From Dermatophagoides farinae (Eukaryota; Arthropoda; Arachnida; Sarcoptiformes; Pyroglyphidae), in NCBI RefSeq assembly GCF_024713945.1, contig NC_134684.1:973001-1037000 (forward strand): DNA of 64,000 nucleotides. Direction: 5' to 3'. Position numbers and translations under genes: made by a program. The notes beneath the pieces are model-generated. The model did not search any database, was not told the origin of the DNA, and saw only the letters and a list, made by a program, of their open reading frames with translations. Shown one piece after another: positions 1-11,640 of this stretch (the stretch's first letter is position 1; the number at the start of each line of letters is the position of its first letter).

Positions 1-2294
1 AAAAATCAAACATGATGTTTCAATCAAACACTATTTACCTTTTTTTCTCTGATGATTAGTTTTTAAAAACTAAACAAAAAAAAACTGGCGAAAAAAAAAC
101 TCACTAAAATAAATATGGTTATGGTTATATTTTACCGGATGAAGAACAAATGACAAAATGAGAAAGAGAGAGAGAGAAACGAAACATATAATAAACAACC
201 GACCAACCAACAAACCCAAACAAACTGAACAAAAAACCGATATAAAATGCAACAACACGACTACAGCTGCAGTAAAGAAAAAAAAATGACGGATGAAGAT
301 TTCGTCATGTTTTTTTTTGTCGAAATTTTTTTTTTTTTTTTTGTTACGGCCCAATATCCTTGCACTCACAATAGTGTGACAAAAAAAAATAATAATAATA
401 ATAATATCATCTTCACATTATTATGATTGAAAACAAAAAAAAACAAAAAACAAAACAAAACAAACCATACACACAGTACATGCACACATTAAATGAAATA
501 TAAAATGACTAAAAATCAGGATTATAAAAAAAAAGTCTTACCGGGAAAAAAAATGCCAACAATGGTATATAGGCAATCTGAATGATGACTGATGATGATG
601 ATGATGAAGAATGATAATGATCGAACGGAAGTTTCTGTGATGATATCAAACCAACCATCACTACCAATCATTTAACTACAACTTTCACAATACATTCTAT
701 TGGAAAATGGAATATATAACATTTCTATTTTTGTTACTTTCACTTTTTTTTTTGGCCGAGCAGCAAGGTGGTAATAGCGGTAATGAAAACAAAAAAATTC
801 GAATTGAAATTGAATTATTAATATCGGAGAACAAAAAAAACAAATTCGGAATTTGATTACGTCGTGTCAATTGAATAAAAAAAAAATTTTTGAAAATGTG
901 AAAATGACGATATTCAGTAAACAATGGTATGTATTAACGAGGGTATGGGGTGATCTTTGTTGTTGTTGTTGTTATTGCTCGTTATGAATTGTGAATGTTT
1001 TTCTGTTGCTGTTGTTCTCTTGTTGTTCGTGTTGGACATCATCATCATAATCATCTATCTTGATGGATAATAAATACCAGATAAAGTAAAATGATTATGG
1101 CCACATGGCAACAATAATGGCAACATTGTTATAGTAGAAATTGATGATGATAAGAAAAAAAAATCAAGAATTCATTAACAAACGAACGAAAGAAAAGGAG
1201 CAGCAAACACACACACAGTGGTATTTTTTCACAATGAATGATATTTTTTCTTGATCATCATCAAATTGGTCAGGAAATTGTTGCTTGCACATACAATTTT
1301 TTTTTTGGTATGTATGTGTGTATGTGTGCATATATGCATGTGGTGGTAGATGGGGAATGGTCAGATATACAATACGATGATCATCAAAAAATGAAATGGT
1401 GTGAATGAAACGATGAAGAAATTCATTCAACTGGACTGACGGCTGCCACTATTTTGCCACCGCTACGATCATCATCATCATCGTCAGCTTTTCGATGGAT
1501 GGCGATCATCGAAAAAAAAAAGAAAGAAAGAGAATGATTTGAAATGAGCAAGTAAAAGAGAATGTTTGTCTGTATGTTTGTGTGTGTGTTGTGTGTGCTT
1601 GCGTATATATTTATGTGAACAAAATATCTTGACACGTTCTTGTTTCTTACTTACATCAAAAGAATATAATGATTAAAACAAGCTTAAAAATTTTAGACAA
1701 TTATTGATGACCAAATGGAATTTTTTCGAATTCTTAATTTATTAAAAAAAAAAAAAAATTCCAATGACGAATGTGTGAAACATAACAAAATAATGAATCA
1801 TGACCGGAAAAGCCGGAAAAGTTTACATTTTGGCCTTTAGATGTCATTGCTGTTGCGTTTTGTGGCTATATTGGCCACTTGTGGTAGTAATAGCCTCGAA
1901 TACATTGTAAACAATTGAATAACACATGATTTTTTTGTTTGTTTGATGGTGGTGAAAATACTGTTTTTTTTTATTTGCCATCTATTTTGTCTCTTTTTGT
2001 CGATTGTGGTAATGTTTTTTGGTTATTTAGGTTATTATTATCATTATCAACATTGATTCAATCATTAATTGTCGTATGTTTTCCTTTCGAATCGCCATCG
2101 CCATTCGAAATGTGACATTCTAAATAGTGGTCATGATTGTTTTCATATAAAATCGTTTTTTGGATTGGTTGCTTTTACAAGATTCTGGATCACATTGATC
2201 AATTGAAGTTAAATCAATTTGAAAATTGATCAACGAACAAGTGAAAATAAATAGAAAAAAAAGTTTCGAGTCTTTTGGTTTTCAAACATAAAAT
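1..2294. other. Non-coding low-complexity region
   Basis: I see no recognisable gene here. The stretch is A/T-rich with poly-A/T runs, (GAT)n/(CAT)n, TTG repeats near 960-1030 and CA/TG-type runs near 1205-1330 and 1570-1600. The open frames in it encode only Lys/Phe/Asn/His-rich low-complexity peptides. It may be promoter, 5' UTR or intron of a gene to the left, plus the STRAD promoter at its right end. Confidence 0.7.
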
Positions 2295-3873
2295 ATGAAT
2301 AAAAAATTGGGTACACCCATCGGTAAAATGGTCGTTGGTATTCGACGTTCAATCGGTAATCATCATGATTGTAGTGGTGAAAAACAACAACAATCAATGT
2401 ATTGTAATAAATGTTGGCAGCATAAATTAAGTATTGATTTGAATCATTCAAAAGCATGGCATCCTAAACATTATCAACAACATCGAAATCCTTTATATGA
2501 AACGAAAACTATAAGAATTATACGTGCTGATCATATCGAAACAAATGCCAAATTGGTGATCAAAATGATTGATCTAGATTCCTCAAGCAACGATGATAAT
2601 GATGACCAACAACAATCATCAATGATTGATGTACATATTACCGAGATCAATATGATGGCCAAATTACGACATCCAAATGTGATACAAATGTTGACATCAT
2701 TTGTCAATGATAACTATCTATGGCAGATTATGCCAATGGCTGAATATGGATCAGCCGATCAATGGTCACGACCAAACGGTTTACCCGAATTAACTATTGC
2801 GTTAATAATCAAAGATGTTCTAAATGGTTTAAACTATCTACATCGTAAAGGTATTATACATCGAGCCGTATGTGGTTCGCATATATTAATCATGGCTGAT
2901 GGAACATGTGTACTCACTGGCCTTAAATATTCTACCAATGTCTTACAAATGGGTAGATGGCAAACAAAAATTCATCAATATCCACGACAAGCGACTGCCA
3001 AATTATTGAATTTTCTTGCACCAGAAATATTGGAACAAAATCTACTTGGTTATAATTCGAAATCAGATATTTATAGTCTAGGTATTGTTTGCTGTGAATT
3101 GGCCAATGGTTGTATACCATTCGAAGATATTGTTCTTACCGAAATGTTATTAGATAAATTGACTGGCAATTTTCCTCGGCCATTAGATTCGACTTGTGAT
3201 GAGATTCGTAATTTTCCCACCGACGATCCAGGTATCATCATCAATCATGATCATAATTAATATTATCGATGATCTAATTCTCATTTATATATTTCATTTC
3301 AATATAGATCTTTCTATCGAAGTAAAAGAGAAATATAATCTATACAAGAATCGAACATTTTCATCATATTTCCATATGTTTACTATAGAACATTGTCTAA
3401 ATTTTGATAGTAGTTTAAGGTAAGCTATATATTTTATAAATCAAAACACTTACAATTAATAATAATAATAATCGATAATAATGGCTTGTTTTTTTTGATC
3501 AAGGCCAACAGCCGTGGATCTATTGAATCATCAATTTATAAAACAAACGAAAAAATGTCATCATCACCGTCATCATCAACAACAACATCATCATCATCAT
3601 AAGGAGAAAAATTCATCATCACCATTGTTGATTGAAATGTTGAAAAATTTGCCACAAAATTCAACTAGTCGTGCCAATAATAATGTGATCATCAATATGA
3701 ATAACAATGACAATAATGGTGATGGTCAGAAAAAATCGATCATCATCGATGATGATAATGTTGAACAATGTTCAAATGTAACCACCACCAAAATCGATGA
3801 AAAATTCAAAACAATGGCTTTAACGGCTGATCATGAGAAACAAGATACAATGACTATCGATTGGATATTTTGA
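2295..3873 (+). CDS. STRAD: STE20-related adaptor pseudokinase (STRAD)
   Basis: STRAD is a catalytically dead STE20-family kinase that activates LKB1 together with MO25, in polarity and AMPK signalling. I infer three exons, 2295-3231, 3308-3419 and 3504-3873, with GT..AG introns and frame kept across both joins (472 residues). The kinase fold is recognisable. In place of the catalytic HRD the protein reads HRAVCGSHIL, and in place of DFG it reads TGLKYS, so the aspartates for phosphotransfer and metal binding are absent, as in known STRADs. The strings YNSKSDIYSLGIVCCELANG and MLLDKL also match the family. The last exon is His/Asn-rich and ends in DWIF, resembling the C-terminal W-E-F motif that docks on MO25. 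It is convergent with the ZIP transporter gene. Confidence 0.93.
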
Positions 3874-4466
3874 CAAACTATCGAAATGTGCTATACACAT
3901 ATATGCACATGACATTGATTAATAATATTGATTATTAGTTATCGAATTACAACAATTACGATTAAAAAAAAGTTATGAATTTTTATTTAAAAAAAACGAT
4001 AATTTATTGAACCATTGAATCATCATCATAGATATATGGGGTGGGTTTAATAATAATATAATTATGTAATTCTTTCAATTTTGACAGAAAAAAAATCCAT
4101 TTGTTATGTTCATTAGTAACAAATTATGATGATGATGATTCTATTGGTGAAAAAAAATTGGGTGGAATATTATATCGGCTAAATCAAAGACTGCATTCCA
4201 TTTTTTTTTGAGTTTGTGTGAAGATCAAGAAAAAAATCAGCAATAATCAATTAAATGAAATCAACAACAAACATAAACGTTTTTCTTTTTTGATATCACA
4301 GATTGCAGTTTGATTGTCACCAAAAAAATCGTTTTTGTTTTGTTTGTTTTGTTTTGTTTGATTGTGCTTGTACTGTGTGTGTGCTATACTTAGTTGGTTG
4401 AATGATTTTGGGTGGATGTATATATAACACATATCAATACAATATATCAAAGTCGATTATTAATCA
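3874..4466. other. Convergent intergenic spacer (STRAD / ZIP)
   Basis: This spacer holds the 3' UTRs of two convergent genes. It is A/T-rich with GAT repeats, and I see no further gene. Confidence 0.7.
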
Positions 4467-5880
4467 TCATAGATTAGGTGGATGATGATGATTTACATCA
4501 TTAACAATATCAATCGGTGATGATTGATGCATATCATATGGTTGGTCATGATGATGATGATGATGATGAAGATGATGATGGTCATCATCATGATTGGCGA
4601 AAATTAAATGAAATTCATTCTCATACAATGATATGAGCAACATAATTGCAATACCGATAGCAATGCCAATCATTTGAACAGTTAATTTTATAGCTCGACT
4701 TTTTGATGGAAGATGTGGACAGGAATCTAATTCAGGTACCATATCAACAAGAGAGATGTAAAGAAATGTACCACCAATCAATGCTGAAAGCCATGCATCT
4801 TTCATTGAGCCAAGAAATATTCCTAAACACATTCCGAACCAACAAGTGATTGATGCAACAATATTCCAATAGACAGCATTACGTAATGGCATTCCTGATC
4901 GTATAATAATGGTAAAATCACCAAGTTCATGTGGCAGTTCATGACAAAGGACGGCAATCGATGTGCTTATACCTTATTCATATTAATAAAAAAAATGTGA
5001 TTAAATTTTGTTAATTAAAATGTTTTTATTATTTGTTGCTTACCACCACTGATTCCGCTTCCAGCGAATGCAACACCGATGGCCAGGCCATCGAATAGAT
5101 TATGAACAATATCACCCATAAGAACCATAAGAGCAGCACTAGGGCCACGATGTGCACGATGATGATGATGATGATGGGATGCTATATGAATGTAACCATC
5201 ACCATTTGGTTTTGGATAAGAAATTGTCGAACGATGACATTCATCATGTACTTGAAGATTGTTATCGGTTTTCTTTCGAAGTACATCAATCGTTTCGTGA
5301 AGCTCTTTCATTTCATGTTGATGATGATGATTATTCAGTTTTTGAAGATCAGGTGATAAAAATTCTGCATTTGTTGTCGAACATTTGGCCGCTGTTGTTT
5401 CATCAATCGTTTGATCCGGTTGATTGAATAGATCATTGAAAATTATAGTCAAACGTTCGAAAAATAGAAAGCCTATTATACCACCAAGTGCTAATAGACC
5501 ATACCAAACAGAATTGACATGATTGTGGCTAATGCTTTCCGTATGATATTCTGATAGATGTTGTATGGATGATGTTTCATTATCAGAATGATCATCATGG
5601 TCCAATTGTGAAGAAAATGCCTGAAATACAAAAAAAAAGAAATGAAAACTTGAAATTAATTCCATTATAAAAGCAAATATTGATTTAAAAAAAAACTTAC
5701 ATGGGGTAAAAGATGTAGCAATGCATCAGCACATAATGTGCCTACAGCTAAACCGACAAATATCTGGCTCAAATTACTTTGATGATCGGTCTGTAATTTT
5801 GGCAACAATATAATGACGGCTAGACCGGCTAAACTAATTGTCAGCACTGCTGCTGTTCCATATAACCAAATAATCCACAT
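4467..5880 (-). CDS. LIV-1 subfamily ZIP zinc transporter (SLC39A family)
   Basis: This is a zinc importer of the plasma membrane or secretory membranes. Three exons read from high to low coordinates are 5880-5701, 5620-5044 and 4972-4467 (about 420 residues), with frame-consistent splice sites. TM1-2 carry the LIV-1 signature VGTLCADALLHLLPH. TM4 has HNLFDGLAIG and TM5 has CHELPHELGD, the paired metal-site motifs of LIV-1 ZIPs, followed by SLVDMVPEL. The loop between TM3 and TM4 is His-rich. Two things are odd. The first ATG sits at TM1 with an in-frame stop just upstream, so the long His-rich ectodomain of ZIP6/ZIP10 relatives is missing. A second His-rich tail of about 45 residues follows TM8. 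The exact vertebrate orthologue is unclear. Confidence 0.92.
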
Positions 5881-6804
5881 TTAAGATTGATGTTTATGTG
5901 TGTGCGTATGGAATACCAGATACACAAGACAAAAAAAAAAGAATCACAAACACAGTGACAATAAAAAAAATTCGAAACGATAATCACAAATGCAAATCTC
6001 AATTTAGACTTGAATCTCAATTTTCAATTTAATATTTTCACATGGCAGCAGCAGCAGCAGTAGCAACAGGGATGATGATGACTTCATATACAAAATTTCA
6101 ATTTGAGACCATCCAGTAATCAATGATAAACAAAACAAGCAAAAAAATTTTGTTTTGAATTTTCGGCAATCAAAACTTTATAAAATTGAAATTATCGACC
6201 AAATTGGTTGATGGTTACACACACACACACACGCCAAACAACAAAAAAAAACACACGTTAAGCTTGGCAATGTTATGTTACACACAAATGACTGACATCC
6301 ATATATGGAAAGGATATATATCGTTGTGTCGTCGGTTCGGCGACGTCTAGTTTTCACTGAGATGGCCAAACTAAAAATGAGCCAAATTGAATGATTGCCA
6401 CTTTTTGTCTGTGTCTGTGTGTGTGTTTGTGTATGTATTTTATTCGGAAAAAATTTTTCCTTTCCACATTAAAACCAATGATGATGATGACGATGATGAA
6501 TCTCTCTCTTTTTCTCTCTTTCTCTCGTTGACACAATTTTCTATATGAGCAAAAAAAAGAGAGAAAGTGAATAAATGGAAACTAGAAAGCAAAAGAATGA
6601 ATTATCATCAAAATCAATCAATAAAAAAGATGATGATGATGATGGCTCAAATTCAAATGATTTAAATATTGAAAATGGACATTACCATTTATTATTATCG
6701 ATACTGAATCGATACTGAAAGAAACCAAACTATAATAATCGTTATTATAAAATGATTAACCGAACAGACACATAAAGTTTAATAATAATGGTTCTTTTGC
6801 ACAA
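5881..6804. other. Intergenic region upstream of the ZIP gene
   Basis: The region carries CAG/CA repeats (around 6045-6070 and 6223-6236) and CT-rich runs near 6500. It presumably holds the ZIP promoter. I recognise no gene. Confidence 0.6.
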
Positions 6805-7310
6805 TGACAAACACACATGGAAATCATAATTTTATATATATACACAGCTTTTTACAAGGTGGCTCAAAGAATATTGAAAAAAAAAACTTGAGCACAATTT
6901 TATCAGCAAAAAAAAAATTCTATAAAACGCATGCGTAATGTATGAAATTGTTGAATATAGAATTAACAGAATATATCATCATCATAATATATTCGAAAGG
7001 TTTAAGCCATATTTTCAAATAACTTAAATGTTAGTAATTTTATTTTCAATGAATTTATATAATATATAATAAATAATTAATTGATGAATTGGCGCCAAAA
7101 ACAAAAACATGAGTGATTTAAAAATGAGAGAGAGAGAGAGAAAAGAAAGAGAGCCAACAAAACAAGTTTTGAGCATTATAGTGAAAAACAAATCCAGTGA
7201 ATTAAAGATTCCTGTTGACTTTTATAGCCAAACAAATCATCATCATTACTTGTTAACAGATTTTTTCATTTTTTGACATTTTGATTTTATTCAATCGTTC
7301 AAGGCATGTA
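6805..7310. repeat. Duplicated non-coding block, unit 1
   Basis: This stretch aligns by eye with 10119-10650. Shared landmarks in the same order include ACAAACACACATGGAAATCAT, TTGAATATAGAATTAACAGA, ATATATCATCATCATAATAT, TTGATGAATTGGCGCCAAAA and AACAAGTTTTGAGCATTATA. It is the left part of the first unit of a tandem duplication. In the second unit the same block lies directly upstream of the CALML4-like gene. Both copies keep the palindrome TTGGCGCCAA (7089-7098 here). Confidence 0.9.
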
Positions 7311-8206
7311 AGTATAATGGAATCTGAAAAAGAAAACTTGAAAAGAATGTGATTGAATATAATTTTTATGAAAAACAAAATGTCATAAATACATTTGAAA
7401 GTCATCGAAAATGGAATTTGTTCACCAATTTGAGTCAAAATTACATGATGACCGAACCAAACGATCTTCATCGATTTCGGGGCCAATTTTGATCTTAGAC
7501 GACAATAACTTTAAACAACGATAATCTTGAATCAATTAAATTCTTTGATCAAAAATTTAGTGCCAAAATCTACGATTAAAATAGAAAAAAAAATGAAATA
7601 AATATCACGACATGATCACGAAAAATAACAAACTTGTATATGGGGAATAGAAGAGGAAAAGAAGCGCGTACCATTTGCATTGAAAATAGTTAGCTGCACT
7701 ACCTCTATATGACTATGCGCAGTTGCTAATTAGTTGGACTTTAAAATTTTTGGCGGCAAAATGAATGCATTATTTTTTCCGTAAACTTAGCATGAAAAAT
7801 GAATAAAAAAATCAACTCATGATATGATAGATAATATCATAACACGAGTTGATAAAATCAAATCATTTTTGTCAATTTACCTTGTTTATTCTTAAGTTTT
7901 CACGATTTTTTTCAATGGCTGTTTTTTTTGTTCCTTTTCTACGATTTATATTTCTGTATTCATACCATAAAAAATACATAAATGTCTGCACGAAAATATC
8001 ATATTCGATTTACAGAAAAATTAAATGTGAAAAAATCTTTTTTCCATCACATTGGTGACATTTTTGAATTGGAATAGTTGGATCGTTTTGTACCAAATTA
8101 CCATTTTTATCGACATAATTTTCTAATCCATTGGTTTATGATTCGAAATAATTCCGTGTCCAAAGAAAAATGAAAATGATAAACATCGAAATCAAATCAA
8201 ACAATC
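7311..8206. other. Unique filler inside duplication unit 1
   Basis: At this point unit 2 carries the CALML4-like gene and the 5' part of PRPF3, and neither is detectable here. The sequence is A/T-rich without a recognisable gene. The minus-strand frame 7253-7486 (77 residues) has no family features. An imperfect hairpin lies at about 7813-7855, with arms starting TCAACTC and ending GAGTTGA. Confidence 0.55.
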
Positions 8207-8398
8207 GAAAACTTTTATTTTTGCGAGTATTCGGCTATTTTTCAGCGAATTTTTTGTGTGGATAATAGTCGGAGTACATGCAAAAATTGCGTGTACTCGC
8301 GAAATTTCGATTGTTCGACTATATACACTCAAATAGTCACCAAGAAATAGCCGAAATACTCTAAAAATCGCGAGTACTCGCGCACTTTTTTTTCTGTG
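8207..8398. mobile_element. Foldback/MITE-like palindromic element
   Basis: The left arm GCGAGTATTCGGCTATTTTT (from 8223) is mirrored by AAATAGCCGAAATACTC near 8345-8362. Nested inside are further inverted pairs, GAGTACATGC with GCGTGTACTC and ATAGTCG with CGACTAT. The right end holds the perfect 14-bp palindrome CGCGAGTACTCGCG (around 8369-8382). There is no coding capacity. It resembles a small non-autonomous DNA element or foldback repeat. It ends within about 10 bp of where homology between PRPF3 copy 1 and copy 2 begins. Confidence 0.6.
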
Positions 8399-8401
8399 TA
8401 A

Positions 8402-9882
8402 ATCGAATGATGATGCAATTAATGATCGAACAGGAATTTAATCATAATAAAACAATGCGGCCAACACCATTGATTTTGAATGCAGAAGGTAGAACCGTTG
8501 ATCAAACTGGTAAAGAAGTGCAATTGATTCAACGAATGCCTACATTAAAAGCGAACATTCGTGCTCAAAAAAAAGAACAATTCATCAAACTGAATCATGA
8601 AAAACAATCAAGTCTATCGTCGACTGAACAAAAATTTATCGACACAAGGTTGGAAAGTAAAGCACCCGTTCGAGCACGAAAGACATTCCGTTTTCATGAT
8701 AAAGGAACATTCGAATCGATTGGAAATAAAATTAGAATCAAAGCCCAATTGGAATTGTTGAAGAAGGATATTGCCCAGAAAGCCAAACGAACCGGCATAA
8801 GTGCTGCAGCACGTTTAGCATTGCTTAATTCGATAGTTCCAAAAAAACAAGCGGTAAGTTGAAATTGAGCTATTTTTTTATCTATTAAAATATTTTCTCA
8901 ATTAGAAAGAAGATGAAATTCCATCAGTGGAATGGTGGGACAGTTTCATCATGAAAGACAGTTGTTACGAGGAATGCATCCAGAATACACAACCATCACA
9001 GGAAAAGTACGATGGAATCACACAACTCATCGAGCATCCTATTCAGATGAAACCCCCACATGAACCATCCAAACCACAATTTTTGCCAGTATTCTTAACG
9101 AAAAAAGAGCAGAAAAAACTGCGCAGACAAAACCGCCGTGAAGCATGGAAAGAAAAACAGGAGAAAATTCGATTGGGTTTGGAACCACCTCCAGAACCAA
9201 AACTGAAAATATCGAATATGATGAGAGTTCTTGGCCAACAGGCCGTACAAGATCCTACCAAAATGGAAGCTCATGTTCGTGAACAGATGATGCGGCGGCA
9301 AAAAGCTCACGAAGAGGCGAACGCTTCGCGGAAATTAACAAGCGAACAAAAAAAGCAGAAAAAAATACGGAAAATCAAAGATACGAATACTGGTGTGAAT
9401 GTAGCCGTCTATAGAATTTTGGATCTAAACAACCCTGCCAAGAAATTCAAGGTTGAAGCAAATATAAAACAATTATTAATGACTGGTGTCGTTGTAATCT
9501 ACAAAAATGTCAACGTTATTGTCGCTGAAGGTGGTCCAAAACAGCAGAAAAAATTCAAACGTCTTATGTTACATCGAATAAAATGGTCAGATGATGTGGT
9601 CACTCATGGAGATTCTAGTAAGTAAAGAATAATAATCATTATTTTTACAATTGAATTTGATTTTAAAAAAATTGATTTTTTACAGATGAACCTGATTCCA
9701 GTAATGATTCCAATTTAAAACGTAAACGAGAGAATAAATGTCTGCTCGTATGGGAAGGTTCAGTTAAAAATCGGGCATTTGGTGAAGTAAAATTCAAAAA
9801 TAGTCCCAACGAAAGTTTTGCTAGAGAAATTTTTAAAAACCATGGAGTTGAACATTATTGGGATCTAGCATATAGTATGTAA
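8402..9882 (+). pseudogene. PRPF3: Truncated duplicate of PRPF3 (copy 1)
   Basis: This is a second, incomplete copy of the U4/U6 snRNP protein PRP3 gene found intact at 11641-13455. Exons are 8407-8853 (from the first available ATG), 8906-9617 and 9686-9882. Both introns are kept, with near-identical sequence and intact GT..AG. Reading frames are open throughout. Homology starts at a point matching about 11946, so some 102 N-terminal residues are absent. At the 3' end a deletion replaces the last eight codons (SILDSAET) by an immediate stop. There is also a one-codon in-frame loss (KDTNTG against KEDTNTG). Near identity of the introns implies a recent duplication or gene conversion. It may be a transcribed pseudogene or a young truncated paralogue. 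No promoter is evident beyond the foldback element. Confidence 0.85.
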
Positions 9883-10118
9883 AAAAAACAGTTTAAAAAA
9901 ACCACATGATTGTAAAAAAAGAAACTTTTTTATTGTAATAAATTGATTTTTTAAAATCTTATTAAACTGCCACACGAATCATTTTGTTGGAAAATATCTC
10001 GGGTGATGGCCAACGATGATGATGATTTAAATTCATTAAACACTTGTTGATATTCTAAATGAACATAATTATCTTCGGCTTGGCCACTTTGAATCAATTC
10101 AATTTGCTTCATCATGCA
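9883..10118 (-). pseudogene. MCM4 3'-end fragment, decayed duplicate
   Basis: This fragment matches the region running from the PRPF3-MCM4 junction into the last MCM4 exon (13490-13750). It encodes the C-terminal sequence [20 protein letters not shown] on the minus strand. Roughly 50 bp are missing inside it relative to the real gene, and homology stops at CTTCATCATG (10118). Directly after that the second copy of the non-coding block begins, so this is the tandem duplication junction. It cannot make an MCM protein. Confidence 0.88.
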
Positions 10119-10650
10119 CACAGACAAACACACATGGAAATCATCATTTCATATACACAGCTTTATCATTAGAAAAGGTGGCTTAAAGAACTTGAACAAA
10201 TATTGAAAAAAAACTTGAGCAATATTACCAAAAAAAAAAAAAAAAAAAAAATCTATAAAACGCGTGAGTAATGTATGTGAAATTGTTGAATATAGAATTA
10301 ACAGAATATATCATCATCATAATATATTCGAAAGTTTTAAGCCATGAAAAATGATGAAAATCTTTGATCATGACAATAATCAATTGATGAATTGGCGCCA
10401 AAAAACAAAAAAACATGAGTGGTTTAAAAATGAGAACTAAACAAAAAAAAAAAAAAATAGCCAGCAAAACAAGTTTTGAGCATTATAGTGAACAAAAAAA
10501 TGACGACGACTCATGTTGACTTCTTTTATATAGCCAACAGTTTGGTTTGTCATCATCATCATCATTTATTACTCACTCACAGGTTTTTTTCAATTTTTTT
10601 TTTACATTTTGATTTTATTCATTTTCGTTTATATGGCATAAACATTGCAA
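10119..10650. repeat. Duplicated non-coding block, unit 2
   Basis: This is the second copy of 6805-7310, carrying the same landmarks and the palindrome TTGGCGCCAA at 10392-10401. It lies between the duplication junction and the CALML4-like start codon and may act as that gene's upstream region. Confidence 0.88.
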
Positions 10651-10672
10651 GCGTTAATTTCATTATTACATA

Positions 10673-11378
10673 ATGGTATTGTTGATCAATTTGAAAAAAT
10701 TGTTTTTTTTTTGCTTATTTGTTTTTAATTTTATCGAAATTGTTTGAATTTTTTTTTATAATAATAAAATGTGATGATTATCGTTGACGTGGTTTGATTC
10801 GGTTTGGTGTGGGTATACACAGGCATTATATTTTAAAGAACAGGATATCGATCAATATCGTGATTGTTTCTATTTAATGACAAAAACAAACGGTGGTTTA
10901 ATAACTCGAGTGGATGAATTGAAACATATAATGCGTTCATTAGGAATGTCACCTACCGAACCTGAACTCAATGATTTTTTCAAACAAAAAGGTTCTGATT
11001 TTCGTAAATAATTTTTTTTTTTTTTGATTCATTTTTGTTGATTTTAAATATTTTTTTTTTGTTTTGTTTTGTTTACAATGTCTACAAAATATAGAAGGAA
11101 AAATTACATTTGCCGACCTGTTAGATATAATGCATATTCATTCGGTAAGGGAGAAAATTCCGGCTGAAATTCTAGATGGTTTCCGAGCAATGGATCCTAA
11201 TCATACGGGAAAAATATCATTAGCCGATTTTAGTCACTTACTATGTGATTGTGGTGAAAAATTGACTACCAAAGAATTTCAGAATCTACTGAAAGAAGCT
11301 AATGTTCGTCCTGGTCAAACTTGGATTAATTATGAAGATTTTCTTGAGATTATTGCTGCACCTGCTCCAGATTATTGA
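10673..11378 (+). CDS. CALML4-like EF-hand (calmodulin-like) protein
   Basis: This is a calmodulin-superfamily protein of the CALML4 / arthropod 'calmodulin-like' type, which resembles light chains. I infer three exons: 10673-10675 (the ATG alone, followed by GTATTG), 10823-10991 and 11095-11378 (about 151 residues). The spliced start reads MALYFKEQDIDQYRDCFYLM, like family members that begin M-A-R-Y-F-R-E-Q-D. Four EF-hand-like segments are present. The loops are mostly degenerate. Only the third, DPNHTGKISLAD, keeps a near-canonical spacing of ligands, so calcium binding is probably weak. The C-terminus APAPDY matches the family ending. AATAAA signals lie at 11455 and 11465. The ATG-only exon is inferred from family N-termini and a good donor. 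Confidence 0.85.
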
Positions 11379-11454
11379 AAATTTAAAAAAAAATATCTCA
11401 TCGATTTTCATTTGATTATATTTAATCATTACTTATCATATATGAACAAATAAT

Positions 11455-11470
11455 AATAAATTGAAATAAA
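11455..11470 (+). terminator. Polyadenylation signals of CALML4-like gene
   Basis: Two AATAAA hexamers (11455-11460 and 11465-11470) lie about 80-90 bp past the stop codon. Confidence 0.6.
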
Positions 11471-11640
11471 TTCAGATTCCGAATGGAATACTTTATGGAA
11501 ATAATTTAATCACTTGAAAAGAAAATATTTTCGGAAATGTACACTCGTGAGTTTGTGCACTGTGTCCATAAAATTTTATACGAAGATTTTCATTTTTTTG
11601 ATATTGTTTAAATTATTAAAAAAAAATTTTAATTATAAAA

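Noticed and set aside
70-2457. Several minus-strand open frames of 60-100 codons in 1-2457
   Set aside because: They are Phe/Lys/His/Asn-rich readings of poly-A/T and CA or CAT repeats, with no domain, no splice continuity and no conserved residues.
7253-7486. Minus-strand frame starting MAPKSMKIVWFG
   Set aside because: The first 30 residues look slightly protein-like, but no family is recognisable, the rest is low complexity, and no splice partner is evident.
8407-8430. ATG-ATG-ATG at 8407 as the genuine start of a functional PRPF3 paralogue
   Set aside because: In the intact copy this position lies mid-exon (SNDDANNDR). The Met codons come from a frame different from the full gene or from base changes next to the breakpoint, so it is more likely incidental than a selected start.
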